A stretch of DNA of 64,000 nucleotides from Verrucomicrobiaceae bacterium UBA1938 (GCA_002336895.1 DDFC01000027.1:1-64000), one strand, 5' to 3'. Shown: positions 43,012 to 54,981, counted from the stretch's first letter. Program-made: numbers and translations. Notes: generated by a model not told the origin, from the letters alone.

Positions 43012-43470
43012 TTACAGCGATGTGATGACCTCTCCGCACTTTGTCCGGCAGGGAACGCGGAGGTGGTTGAGCCAGATGGGAATCCATTCGTTGAGCAGGA
43101 GCTTCCGCGCTTCACCGAGATCGTCGAAGGTGGCGCTGGGCCAGCGGCATTCGCGTTCTTGAAAGTAGTACTCCCATTCGCCTTTGCCATTGGCGATGAA
43201 GTAGGAGCCGTCGCGGGAGCCTGGTTTGGTCAGCGTTGGCGGCAGGTCTTCTGCCTGCAACCCCTGAGCAGCCAGGCTGGCCTCGATGTCCGCACGCGTG
43301 AGTGTGAAGAGCCGGTTCACCGCCTCCTGGCAGCGCTCCGTGTTGCCCTCCTCATTTGTGTCCCGCCACTGTGGCGGCAGTCCCAGATGCGCCAGTGACC
43401 ATGTGGCGATGTCCTCACGGGACAGCAGCACTTTCATCTGTTCGGAGATGGGGAGTGCGGCGGTTTTCAT
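43012..43470 (-). CDS. Hypothetical protein, cytoplasmic
   Basis: A 152-residue acidic soluble protein. It has no signal or membrane segments. Residues ~75-130 (GSRDGSYFIANGKGEWEYYF, then QERECRWPSATFDDLGEARK) resemble immunity or SUKH/SMI1-like beta-alpha folds only loosely. The start at 43470 is used because upstream extension adds an unsupported leader. No operon partner: it is 85 bases from the M50 gene on the same strand. Confidence 0.6.
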   Translation of the reverse strand: MKTAALPISEQMKVLLSREDIATWSLAHLGLPPQWRDTNEEGNTERCQEAVNRLFTLTRADIEASLAAQGLQAEDLPPTLTKPGSRDGSYFIANGKGEWEYYFQERECRWPSATFDDLGEARKLLLNEWIPIWLNHLRVPCRTKCGEVITSL

Positions 43471-43554
43471 GGTGCAAGGATTCGTGAGAATAGAGGGGGC
43501 CGAGATGTGAAACAAGCTGGCAGCGCTTCCGCGCAAAGTAGTTTCAGTGCATCA

Positions 43555-44646
43555 CTAGGATGTGGGTGCCTTCTTCTGAATGCGTGACCACAGAACCTGC
43601 ATTTTGGAATTGAGGGCCGGGTTTTTGAGCCCGAATCCAATCATTCCCGCCAGAATAAAAACCAATGTGCCAGCGTAAATAGCGAGCAGGCTGAACGAGG
43701 CAGCCACCCCTGGCGATTCCTGCTTCTTGGTTTGCAGATGGTGGCGTGAGATTTCAGCCAGATTTGCCACCGACACCCGATGAGGTGCAAAAACGTCCTC
43801 GATGGTACGGAACAAGCCCAGCGCCTGCTGCGGGCTGGCTTCACCATTCGACTCGGGCTGCAATGAAACCTCTCTTTCCTGCAGCCTGATGTGCATCTTC
43901 CGCCGCCGCCAGGCCATTGATGCTTGAAATGTGCACAGCACGATAACCACGATGGGGGAAAGACGCGTCACCTTGAGCAGAAAAATAGCGAAGCCAATCC
44001 ATGAGAGAAAGCCGAACAGCAACGCAGTCCAGCGCCAGCGGCAAAAGAGGACGATGTCAAAGAAGCGGCCACCATCGAGCGGTTTGATGGGAATTAAGTT
44101 GATGGTATTGAGGATGATGAGCTGCAGGGCGATTTCTCTCATCCACGATTGCTGACTGTCCGCTGGTGACAGCAGCAGCAGCGGGATGCCGATCAAAATA
44201 CCCGGCAAAGGGCCGGCCAGAATCATCACGACCTCCTGCCAGGGGCGCGCGTCGGTTTTTCTACCACTGACGGCAGCACCGAAGAAGGGAATGAAGAACA
44301 TGCTGACGTCCCGATAGCCGAAGTACTTCATGGCAAGGAAATGCCCCAGTTCGTGGAACAACAGCACACCCACAAACAGAGCAAGGCGCGTCAATGTCAT
44401 GATGCTGCTGTCCGACTTACCCCATGCAAGCCACGCGAAAAATAAAACCAGGGTGATCAGGAACGTGGGAAGCTTTTTGCGAGTGCTCTGAAAAGCTGGA
44501 TCACGCAGCTTTTGATTTAACAGGTGGTACGCTTCTTCATGCCGAGGGTCTCTGAACACCTCGGTGCCGGTGGGGGGCCCGGAATTTGACTCATCCACTG
44601 CTGAACTGGCAGCGGGCGGGCTGTTGGGGTCAGGATTGTGATTCAC
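43555..44646 (-). CDS. Site-2 protease family intramembrane metallopeptidase (M50)
   Basis: A 363-residue polytopic membrane protein. The zinc motif His98-Glu99-Leu-Gly-His102 (LLFHELGHFLAMKYFG) lies in a membrane helix; the third ligand Asp191 is in NLIPIKPLDGGRFFD, the standard LDGG motif. GPLPGILIGIPLL is the conserved G-P-x-x-G helix. The N-terminal ~55 residues are Pro/Ser rich and cytoplasmic. Residues ~235-320 form a soluble domain, followed by a last membrane segment (FSLLAIYAGTLVFILAGMIG). It may cleave an anti-sigma or lipoprotein signal remnant; no substrate can be inferred locally. Confidence 0.92.
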   Translation of the reverse strand: MNHNPDPNSPPAASSAVDESNSGPPTGTEVFRDPRHEEAYHLLNQKLRDPAFQSTRKKLPTFLITLVLFFAWLAWGKSDSSIMTLTRLALFVGVLLFHELGHFLAMKYFGYRDVSMFFIPFFGAAVSGRKTDARPWQEVVMILAGPLPGILIGIPLLLLSPADSQQSWMREIALQLIILNTINLIPIKPLDGGRFFDIVLFCRWRWTALLFGFLSWIGFAIFLLKVTRLSPIVVIVLCTFQASMAWRRRKMHIRLQEREVSLQPESNGEASPQQALGLFRTIEDVFAPHRVSVANLAEISRHHLQTKKQESPGVAASFSLLAIYAGTLVFILAGMIGFGLKNPALNSKMQVLWSRIQKKAPTS

Positions 44647-44741
44647 GCATCATTATCTTAAGCCTGCGGCTCTTGGTGTCGAGCCGGGTGCTGAAGATAA
44701 TCTAGGACAATTGACGCGAGTTTGCAGCCGGTGAAGACGGC

Positions 44742-44771
44742 TTATATCAAGAGCGATTGAAAACTGGTCTG
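44742..44771 (+). repeat. Isolated terminal repeat E of the MITE-like family
   Basis: TTATATCA followed by GCGATTGAAAACTGGTCTG matches the family end (TAATACCA ... GTTGAAAACGGGTCTG). No clear inverted partner is visible before copy C, so this is a solo or truncated end. It sits in a gene-free stretch (44647-45569, 923 bases) that otherwise holds the REP-like stems, a hairpin block, copy C and the nrdA terminator. Confidence 0.55.
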
Positions 44772-44946
44772 ATTAAGGTCGACCCTACGTCTTCCACTAG
44801 GTGAATGTGCCGCGTCCTTCCTGAGTGGACAGCCTCTGCGTGTGGCGAAGCGTGGAGTCTGCGGCGGCGTGACGGTCAGACGCTGCTGGAAGGCGCGGTG
44901 TAGTGGAGAAAGTCCTGGTTTTGCTTTCCGGAGAGGACGCCCGCAT

Positions 44947-45008
44947 CCAGGGGTGGCGCTCGCTACGCGAGCTTACCCCTGGCTACCCTCTATGATCCCT
45001 CCGGGATC
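44947..45008. repeat. REP-like double hairpin
   Basis: CCAGGGGT (44947-44954) pairs with ACCCCTGG (44975-44982), and inside it GCTCGC (44958-44963) pairs with GCGAGC (44967-44972) around a TAC loop. Eleven bases on, GATCCC / GGGATC (44994-45008) forms a second small stem with a TCC loop. No T-run follows, so it is not a classic terminator. Confidence 0.8.
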
Positions 45009-45115
45009 TAGGTACAGCAGCGCGGTGCTTGCCTGCCAAGAGAGAGTTTAAATCTAGACCAACTCTCAAAAACCATGCCACATTGCCCGGACGGTGGAGC
45101 GCCCCATTGGCTGCG

Positions 45116-45213
45116 TTAGTCGCCTGCCTGTTATTTTTAAATAGCAGGCGGCGCTCCCGACTTGCCACTGGGGCCGCGGCACTTGCCGGTTCAATATGAT
45201 AATCTTTTCGAGA
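45116..45213 (+). repeat. ~98-bp hairpin block, copy 2
   Basis: Related over its length to 40171-40267. It has the same ends (TTAGTCGCCTGCCTGTTA and TCTTTTCGAGA). The stem CCTGTTATTT / AAATAGCAGG (10 bp, one G-T pair, TT loop) is intact. It lies 7 bases upstream of copy C, whereas copy 1 lies directly downstream of copy B. Confidence 0.8.
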
Positions 45214-45220
45214 ACTGGTC

Positions 45221-45486
45221 TAATACCATGATGCATTGAAAACGGGTCTGAAGACGGAGGCACGAGCCGACGGAGGGGGATCATCCTGATCCCCCACCTG
45301 CAGCGTGTTCGCGGAGGTGCGATGGCGCTGGATGATGCGGGAGGCTCGGTTTTGTGGAGACGCGAGAATGCAGGGCGATGCGGGAGCGTGAGGGATCGGG
45401 ACGATCCCACTCCTCCAGAGCGCTGGCTGGCGCATGGGATGCTGGCTTCAACCCATAAAACCCGTTTTCAGCTGTGTGTGGTATTA
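45221..45486 (+). repeat. MITE-like intergenic repeat, copy C (best-preserved)
   Basis: A 266-bp element with terminal inverted repeats TAATACCA...GCATTGAAAACGGGTCTG (45221-45250) and AAAACCCGTTTTCAGC...TGGTATTA (45457-45486). Core 1 (45272-45304) is GGGGATCATCCTGATCCCC, an 8-bp inverted repeat, then CACCTGCAG. Core 2 (about 45393-45422) has GGGATCGGGACGATCCCA then CTCCTCCAGAG. The same two cores occur in copies A and F. It encodes no protein I can support. Confidence 0.88.
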
Positions 45487-45506
45487 TTGCAGATCGGGGT
45501 ATGCCA

Positions 45507-45538
45507 ATAAAAACGGCGGGCCGATTGGCCCGCCGTTT
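45507..45538 (-). terminator. Rho-independent terminator of nrdBA
   Basis: Read on the minus strand, an 11-bp perfect stem AACGGCGGGCC / GGCCCGCCGTT with an AATC loop is followed by a T-rich tract (TTTTATT). It lies 32 bases after the nrdA stop. Confidence 0.93.
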
Positions 45539-45569
45539 GAATGGAGCAGTGTTGTGGATTGGCGAAAGC

Positions 45570-48869
<3,300 letters not shown>

Positions 48870-49007
48870 GGCAGGAGGAGGTGCAGGCTGGTGGTGGAGG
48901 AGGCGTAGCAGAGGTGAGGCGGGAACGGGGCAAAAAGAGGTGGGAATTCCCGCCGGAGAGCTCCAGCGAAAAGTCGGCCAGCAATTGAAAATTTAGAGGC
49001 GGAGAAA

Positions 49008-50090
49008 TTAAAGATCGTCGTCGGAGCAGACTTCGAGCGCGGAGGCCTTCTGATAGTCGGTGACCTTGCCTTCGAAGAAATTCTGCTCCTTCTTGATGTC
49101 CATCAGCTCCGCCAGCCAGGGGAGGGGGTTGCTGATGCCGGGGTTGAGCACCGGGAGGCCGCAGCCGTCGAGACGGCGGTCGGCGATGTAGTCAGTGTAA
49201 CGCTCGAATTCCTCGGCGCTGAGGCCCACGGCATTCACAGGCAGGCAGTCGCGGATGAATTCCTTCTCCAGCGCCACGCCTTCGCGCATGATGTTGACCA
49301 GCTCCTGGCGGAATTCAGGGGTCCAGATCTCGGGGTTTTCCTCGATCAGGTCCATGAACAGGTTGCGGAAGACTTCGATGTGGTTGGATTCGTCGCGCAG
49401 GGTGTAACGGAACATCTGGCCGATGCCGGGGAACTTGTTCTGGCGGTAGAGGCTGAGGATCATGCCAAAGAGGCCGTAGAACTGGGTGCCCTCCATGCAC
49501 TGGCCGAAGACGAAGATGTTCTTGGCCAGGAGCTGCATGTTTTCCACCTTGGTGAGATCGAGGTCGCGGCGGAGGTTGTTGGAGTGCTTGGTCACGAATT
49601 CGTTTTTCTTCACGATCGTGGGGATCTGCTCGAACATGGCTTCGCACTCATGGGGGTTGATGCCCAGGGAGGAGATCATGTAGAGGAGGGAGTCGGCGTG
49701 GATGTTCTCCTCATGGGCGTGGCGGCCCAGTACGAGCTTCAGTTCCGGGGCGGTGACGAGCTCGCGGACCACGTGCTGGATGTTGTCTCCCACGATGCCC
49801 TCGGCGGCGCTGAAGTAGCCGATGCCCATCATGATGATCCAGCGCTCGTTTTGGGAAATGTCATTAGAGCGCCATTGTTCCACGTCCTTCTGCATCTGGA
49901 TGTCTTCCGGCTCCCAGTGGTTGGCCTTCATGATGCGGTATAGGTCGTAGGCCCACTGGTATTTCAGCGGGAGGAGGTTGAAGGTCATGCTCTTGCGGCC
50001 ATTGATCACCTTCTTGGCTGCGTAAGCGGCTTCGGCTTTGTCCTGATCGAGCGGGAACTCGCGATTGCCAATCTTGTAGACTTTTTCCAT
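49008..50090 (-). CDS. nrdB: Ribonucleoside-diphosphate reductase, beta subunit, class Ic-like
   Basis: A 360-residue ferritin-fold radical subunit. Metal ligands can be read at Glu97 (FSAAEGIVGDN), Glu128 and His131 (HEENIHADSLLYM), Glu200 (CMEGTQFYG), Glu234 and His237 (DESNHIEV). The intervals 31, 72, 34 and 3 nearly equal those recalled for Chlamydia trachomatis R2 (31, 73, 34, 3). At the radical-tyrosine position (H131 + 4) there is Leu135 where E. coli has Tyr122 and Chlamydia Phe127; the downstream Tyr137 matches Chlamydia Tyr129. The first ligand is Glu instead of Asp. All this indicates a Mn/Fe cofactor without tyrosyl radical (class Ic). The C-terminal tail ends CSDDDL. Confidence 0.95.
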   Translation of the reverse strand: MEKVYKIGNREFPLDQDKAEAAYAAKKVINGRKSMTFNLLPLKYQWAYDLYRIMKANHWEPEDIQMQKDVEQWRSNDISQNERWIIMMGIGYFSAAEGIVGDNIQHVVRELVTAPELKLVLGRHAHEENIHADSLLYMISSLGINPHECEAMFEQIPTIVKKNEFVTKHSNNLRRDLDLTKVENMQLLAKNIFVFGQCMEGTQFYGLFGMILSLYRQNKFPGIGQMFRYTLRDESNHIEVFRNLFMDLIEENPEIWTPEFRQELVNIMREGVALEKEFIRDCLPVNAVGLSAEEFERYTDYIADRRLDGCGLPVLNPGISNPLPWLAELMDIKKEQNFFEGKVTDYQKASALEVCSDDDL

Positions 50091-50457
50091 GACGAAATCG
50101 TTGCAGAGTGAGGGGTTACTTTGATGTTTTCTCGAAATTGACAGACGTGGATGTCAGTACTATAAATACTAGATGTAGCGCACGCCGAAGTGGATCATGC
50201 ACAAGATCTTGTGTGCTGGCGAGATATTTTTACCAGCCGTTGTGCAAAAAAGCGTTTCACAACGTAGATTCAGGCGTTCCACGGCGAAAAAATTTTTCAG
50301 GCGTCAAAATGCCTACCGTGATGAGCAGAAATGAGAAGGTTTTCAGCCCTGCTGGCCGACGCAGGAATCGTGCAGGGAAAGGAAAAAAACATCTGAAATA
50401 TGCGGCGAAAGCCGACGTGTGGCGGATTTTGTCACACAACCTGCTCAGTTCCACCTT
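50091..50457. other. Divergent intergenic region nrdB/amidase, no gene seen
   Basis: 367 bases without a supportable gene, AT-richer than the flanks. It must hold the nrdB promoter (minus) and the amidase promoter (plus). The segment 50155-50171 (AGTACTATAAATACTAG) is A/T-rich with TACTA repeated, loosely like an NrdR box or a -10 region; the match is weak. The amidase has only a poor ribosome-binding site at its ATG. Confidence 0.5.
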
Positions 50458-51123
50458 ATGCCGCGCCGTCCTTTTCTCCGCCACATCGCCTGCTGCCTGC
50501 CGCTGGCGGCCCTGCTGAGCTCGTGCTCGGTGCTCAATGTTCCACAAAACACCGTTACAAAAGCGCCCCCGGGCGTCATGGTGGATTTGATACCCAGCGG
50601 GCGTTACGCACGCAGGCAGTACCGGCCCATGCGGCCCACTTACATCACCATCCATGCCACGGAGAACTATGCGCGCGGCTGTGGAGCCAGGGCTCATGCC
50701 CAGATGCTGAAGACCGGATCCATCAAAGGTCGGCATAATGCGATAGGCTACATCGGCTGGCATTTCACCGTGGATGACCATTCCATTTACCAAAGCATGC
50801 CGGTAAATGAGCGCGGAGAGCATGCCGACTACGACGGCCCGGGCAATCGCAGCTCCATCGGCATCGAGATGTGCGAAAACCGTGGCAATGACCGCGCCCG
50901 CACCGTGGACAAGACCGCAAGACTCGCCGCCTGGCTGATGAAGGAGTACAACATCCCGCTGGACCATGTGGTGCCGCATCAGCACTGGCTCATGATCCGG
51001 CACGACGACCATCGCAATCTCGGGCACAAAAACTGTCCGCACTTTCTCATGGAGCGCGGACGCCCCGGTGCCAAGTGGCAGGCCTTTCTCAACAAGATCG
51101 CCGCCTATCGCCGCGCATTGTGA
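50458..51123 (+). CDS. N-acetylmuramoyl-L-alanine amidase (Amidase_2), lipoprotein
   Basis: A 221-residue exported enzyme that cleaves the amide between MurNAc and L-Ala in peptidoglycan or its fragments. A lipobox (LLSSC, Cys23) follows the leader RPFLRHIACCLPLAALLSS. The domain starts YITIHATENY (zinc His66), continues IGYIGWHFTVDD and HADYDGPGNRSSIGIEMCEN, and ends with HVVPHQHW and NCPH, the second zinc His region. Like AmpD-type enzymes, but membrane anchored. The start at 50458 gives the lipoprotein signal; upstream extension does not. Confidence 0.9.
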   Translation: MPRRPFLRHIACCLPLAALLSSCSVLNVPQNTVTKAPPGVMVDLIPSGRYARRQYRPMRPTYITIHATENYARGCGARAHAQMLKTGSIKGRHNAIGYIGWHFTVDDHSIYQSMPVNERGEHADYDGPGNRSSIGIEMCENRGNDRARTVDKTARLAAWLMKEYNIPLDHVVPHQHWLMIRHDDHRNLGHKNCPHFLMERGRPGAKWQAFLNKIAAYRRAL

Positions 51124-51170
51124 GCGGAAATTGTCTTGCCACCTCCATCACCCCACGCTGGAGTCAGCGC

Positions 51171-52583
51171 ATGCCGCAAAACCTCGATGCTCTTCGCCTG
51201 GCGCTCCAGCACTCCCCCGACAATGCCCCGCTGCTCATGCTCTTTGCCGAAGGCTGCCTGGATGAGGGGCTGCTGGAGGAGGCGGAGCAGAGCTTTCAGC
51301 GCGTGCTGAAGGAAGATCCCGCGCATGCGGAGGCACGCCTGGGGCTGGCCCGCGTGGCCCTGCTGAACGGCAAGACCTCGCAGGCGGCGGTGCGTGCGGA
51401 GCAGATCATCTCAGACACACCCACCTGCGCAGCCGCCTACCTGCTGCTGGCGCGCATTCACATCACCGAGGGGGATCTGCCGAAAGCCAAAGCCATGTAT
51501 GACAAGGGCGTGGCGCTGAACAGCTCCCTGGCAGATCCTGGCATCGAGAAGGACCTGCACAGCGTCAAACCCGCCGCCGGAGATTCAGACACCTCCGGCC
51601 GCAAGCGCGGTGCCATGACCTCCAGCGGCAGCTTCATTGAGTCGGTGCAGGAGGACAGCGCAGACGATGACGGCCATCCACGCGGTGGCGCGGCCTTTGA
51701 CCTGGGAGTGGCGGATTTTGGCAAGCCACAGCTCAATTTCTCCGGCGTGGGTGGCATGGAAGCGCTGAAGGAGGAGATCCGCATGAAGATCATCTACCCG
51801 CTGCAACACGCGGAGCTCTTCAAGGCCTATGACAAAAAGGTGGGCGGCGGCGTGCTGCTCTATGGCCCGCCCGGCGTGGGCAAGACGCTCATCAGCAAGG
51901 CCACCGCCGGCGAGATCAAGGCCAACTTCATCGCCCTGGGCCTGCACCAGATTCTCGACATGTGGATCGGCGGCTCGGAGAAAAACATGCACGAGGTCTT
52001 TGAGCTGGCACGGCAGAATGCACCCAGCATCCTGTTCTTTGACGAGATCGATGCGCTGGCTGCTGACCGGCGCGACCTGCGGCAGAGCGCCGGGCGCAAT
52101 CTCATCAATGCCTTCCTCACCGAGATGGATGGCTCGGAGTCCAGCAACGACGGCGTGCTCATCATTGGCGCCACGAATGCGCCATGGCACATTGATCCTG
52201 CCTTCCGCCGCCCGGGCCGCTTTGACCGCACCTTGTTTGTACCTCCGCCTGATGAAGCCGGGCGCGCCGCCATCATCGAGGTCATGGCGCAGAAGAAACC
52301 CATCGGTGAGCTGGATCCACGTGCGCTTGCCAAAAAGACCGAGGGCTTTTCAGGCGCCGATCTGAAAGCGGTCTTTGACATTGCCGTTGAGGACGTGATG
52401 AACGAGGTCATGCGCACCGGCAAGGTCATCCCCCTGACCACGAAGGATCTGATCAAGGCCGCCGGACGGCACAAGGCCACGACGAAGGCGTGGTTTGAGA
52501 GCGCGAAAAACTACGCCATGTACTCCAATCAAAGCGGCTTTTACGATGATGTGCTCAAGCATCTCGGTCTCATGAAGCGTTGA
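51171..52583 (+). CDS. AAA+ ATPase with N-terminal TPR region
   Basis: A 470-residue protein. Residues 1-125 form about three TPR-like helices (EEAEQSFQRVLKEDPAHAEA; LARIHITEGDLPKAKAMYDK). After an acidic linker, a single classic AAA domain begins near 190: Walker A GPPGVGKT (232-239), Walker B LFFDEIDAL (288-296), sensor 1 IGATNAPW (332-339) and the arginine-finger box RRPGRFDR (346-353). One AAA domain plus TPR recalls EccA/CbxX- or Cdc48-like remodelers. The next gene encodes a TPR membrane protein and begins 17 bases later, so the two may form a membrane-linked protein-remodelling complex (inference). Confidence 0.9.
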   Translation: MPQNLDALRLALQHSPDNAPLLMLFAEGCLDEGLLEEAEQSFQRVLKEDPAHAEARLGLARVALLNGKTSQAAVRAEQIISDTPTCAAAYLLLARIHITEGDLPKAKAMYDKGVALNSSLADPGIEKDLHSVKPAAGDSDTSGRKRGAMTSSGSFIESVQEDSADDDGHPRGGAAFDLGVADFGKPQLNFSGVGGMEALKEEIRMKIIYPLQHAELFKAYDKKVGGGVLLYGPPGVGKTLISKATAGEIKANFIALGLHQILDMWIGGSEKNMHEVFELARQNAPSILFFDEIDALAADRRDLRQSAGRNLINAFLTEMDGSESSNDGVLIIGATNAPWHIDPAFRRPGRFDRTLFVPPPDEAGRAAIIEVMAQKKPIGELDPRALAKKTEGFSGADLKAVFDIAVEDVMNEVMRTGKVIPLTTKDLIKAAGRHKATTKAWFESAKNYAMYSNQSGFYDDVLKHLGLMKR

Positions 52584-52600
52584 ATTATCCGGCGCTCATC

Positions 52601-53893
52601 ATGTCCGACGACTTTCACCCCGATCCAGACGCGGCCTTTGCCCGCGGCCGCCTGCTGCAGACTCAGCACCGCATTCAGGATGCCATCGCCTGCTACCAGC
52701 AGGCGCTTGCGCTGGATGCGCAGCACACGCCCAGCTACCTGATGCTGGCGCTGTGCTGGATGAACGAGCCCGACACCGCAGCGCAGTCCGTGGACGCCGC
52801 ACGCCGTGCCGTGGCGCTGGAGCCTGAAAACGCCTTTGCCCGCAGCGTGCTGGCGCTCACGATGGATGCCAACGCCAAAGACGGCCAGACCTCCGCCAGC
52901 AAGGCTGCGCTGCAGGAGGCCGAGGCCGCGGTGCATCTGGATCCCGACAGCGACTTCAGCCACGCCGTGCTCGCACGCCTCCATCTGCGGCTGCGGGATT
53001 ATCCCAAGGCGGAGGCCGCCGCCCGCGCCGCGCTGGCGCTGGACACGGAAAACACCATGGCCGCCGAGGCGCTCTCCGCCGCGCTGCTGCTGCAGAAGAA
53101 GGACGCCGACAACGAAGACCTCATCCGCTACCAGCTGCAGCGCAATGCCGAAGACGACAGCGCCCACACCAGCGCCGGATGGATGGCCGTGATGAAGGGG
53201 GATCACAAACAAGCCAACCAGCACTTCCTCGAAGCCCTGCGCATCAATCCCATGAGCGAAAACGCACGCATGGGGCTCATTGAATCCTTCCGTGCGCGGT
53301 CATGGCCCTACCGCATGCAGCTGAAGTTTGCGCATTTCATGAACCAGTTCACCGAGGGGCGGCAGACGGCCATCATGCTGGGCGGCTTCATTGGCTACAA
53401 GCTGCTCAGCAGCTACCTCAAAACGGTGTCGCCTTTCCTGGCGGCGGTGGTTGTAGGCGCATGGCTGCTGCTCGTGCTGTGGGCGCATCTGGCGCGCGGC
53501 TTCAGCTCCGCTTTCATGGTGATGGACCGCTTTGCCCGGCAGGCGCTGCGTCCGCGCGAGTATTGGGAGGGCGTGGTGGTGGGCGGGCTCATCTTTGCAG
53601 CCGTCTCCTGCCTCGCGCTCGGTTACGCCTGGGGGCTGAGCGAGGGGCGCTTCGCCGCACTGGCCTGCATCTTCGCCGCTGTGGTCAATGCCGCCGCCTT
53701 TACCAATGACCACTGGGTGGGCCGATATGTTTATGGCGTAGCCGCTGCGATGTCCGGCGTGGGTGCGCTCTGGATCATCGTGGACGTCTTTGGCGGCATC
53801 ACTCTACCTCTCGCCGGCCCCATCGGAGCCCTTGCCATCCTGCTCGGCGTGGTCACCACCTGGATGCGGGGTTTCGGGGTTTTGTATCGGTGA
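52601..53893 (+). CDS. TPR-repeat membrane protein
   Basis: A 430-residue protein. Residues ~10-215 are TPR-like repeats (AFARGRLLQTQHRIQDAIAC; YPKAEAAARAALALDTENTM; GDHKQANQHFLEALRINPMS). The second half carries several membrane segments (about 275-300 FLAAVVVGAWLLLVLWAHLA; 325-345 VVVGGLIFAAVSCLALGYAW; 355-370; 382-402 YGVAAAMSGVGALWIIVDVF; 405-425). The ATG at 52601 is chosen; a TTG upstream overlaps the AAA gene stop. Co-directional with the AAA ATPase. Confidence 0.82.
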   Translation: MSDDFHPDPDAAFARGRLLQTQHRIQDAIACYQQALALDAQHTPSYLMLALCWMNEPDTAAQSVDAARRAVALEPENAFARSVLALTMDANAKDGQTSASKAALQEAEAAVHLDPDSDFSHAVLARLHLRLRDYPKAEAAARAALALDTENTMAAEALSAALLLQKKDADNEDLIRYQLQRNAEDDSAHTSAGWMAVMKGDHKQANQHFLEALRINPMSENARMGLIESFRARSWPYRMQLKFAHFMNQFTEGRQTAIMLGGFIGYKLLSSYLKTVSPFLAAVVVGAWLLLVLWAHLARGFSSAFMVMDRFARQALRPREYWEGVVVGGLIFAAVSCLALGYAWGLSEGRFAALACIFAAVVNAAAFTNDHWVGRYVYGVAAAMSGVGALWIIVDVFGGITLPLAGPIGALAILLGVVTTWMRGFGVLYR

Positions 53894-53985
53894 TGCGGCG
53901 GGGCAAGGTGATCTGCCTCTGCCGAGCACAGGATTCCGCGTGACAGCGTCTAGCCTGCTATGAGAGCATCTGGCGGAACTCTCGC

Positions 53986-54981
53986 ATGAAGATTCTATTC
54001 ATACTGCTTTTCACCCAGCTGGCTGCAGTGGCGGTGGCTGACGACCGGCTGATTCCGTTCGATGAGTTTTATCTCAGTGTGGACTTCAATGGAGAGCCAA
54101 AAGCGCGCGGAGTGCGGGTCAGCGTGAGGATCTCCCGCAGCACCCACCAGCCTGAAGGTGTGGCTGACATCAAGCTTACCCTGCCTGGGATTCCCTCCTC
54201 GATTCCGCCATTAAACAGCGATGAAGTATCAGCCTTGAAGGAGGCCTGCAGCGCCGCCAAGAACGATCAGGATTACCACCAAGAAGTCCGCTTTGACATT
54301 CATAAAACGATCTGGGAAGCGGCGGTGGTGGACGGCCAGAGGCAGGTGCGCATCCGGCGTGGAGGAGAAGCGCTGATCTCGCTGGAGCAGGTCGCCATGC
54401 TCAGAGAAAGCCTGGTTCAGGCAGAGGCGGCGCAGGCCTGGTATAAGAAACTGCTCACGGAGCACACGCTGCCACAGAAAACGGAGAGCGCCCACCCTCC
54501 GCATGCCCCCCGTTTTTTCTTGATCGCCAGTCTGGGCGCGGTGTCGGCGGAAGGGCTGGACTATGAGGTGTCTCTCACTCATTACGGAGCTCCGCTCGGC
54601 GACGGATATCGAGTCGATCATGGGGTGAGGTTTTTTGCTCTGGGCGGGAGCATGAGCACTACCAGCGGCACCTGGGTGAAGAGCATGCTGGACCACGTGA
54701 CGCTGGCGCTGAATGCGGTGGGTAAAAAGCAGGCGTATCAATTTGAAGCACCGCCGGATGGGCCGCAGGACTCCGGAGGCAGATTCACCGTCACGGCCAA
54801 TCTGGCCACACAAAAGGCGGACGTGACTTTTGTGCCAGGCCGGTTCTTTGGCCAACACTCTCCGGTGCAGGGTGCGTTTGACCTCGCGCATCTGACCGCC
54901 ATCCGTGAGATCGTTGCGCAGGGCGAGGCGCGGAAGAAATGGTTCTCCGAGCACGAGGACTGGTTCTTCGAGCGGCAGTGA
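53986..54981 (+). CDS. Hypothetical secreted protein with a duplicated region
   Basis: A 331-residue exported protein (signal MKILFILLFTQLAAVAVADD). I do not recognise the family. There seem to be two similar halves: EVSALKEACSAAKNDQDYHQ and ISLEQVAMLRESLVQAEAAQ plus AWYKKLL compare with DLAHLTAIREIVAQGEARKK plus WFSEH near the end. This suggests an internal duplication of a beta-alpha unit. No catalytic motif is visible. Confidence 0.7.
   Translation: MKILFILLFTQLAAVAVADDRLIPFDEFYLSVDFNGEPKARGVRVSVRISRSTHQPEGVADIKLTLPGIPSSIPPLNSDEVSALKEACSAAKNDQDYHQEVRFDIHKTIWEAAVVDGQRQVRIRRGGEALISLEQVAMLRESLVQAEAAQAWYKKLLTEHTLPQKTESAHPPHAPRFFLIASLGAVSAEGLDYEVSLTHYGAPLGDGYRVDHGVRFFALGGSMSTTSGTWVKSMLDHVTLALNAVGKKQAYQFEAPPDGPQDSGGRFTVTANLATQKADVTFVPGRFFGQHSPVQGAFDLAHLTAIREIVAQGEARKKWFSEHEDWFFERQ

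Noticed and set aside
44940..45010. Possible tRNA or structured RNA gene
   Set aside because: The stems do not form a cloverleaf, and there is no T-arm GTTCRA or acceptor pairing. It reads as nested palindromes.
50155..50171. NrdR box upstream of nrdB
   Set aside because: Only a loose fit to the palindromic consensus, with no second box at the usual spacing; kept only as a remark in the intergenic entry.
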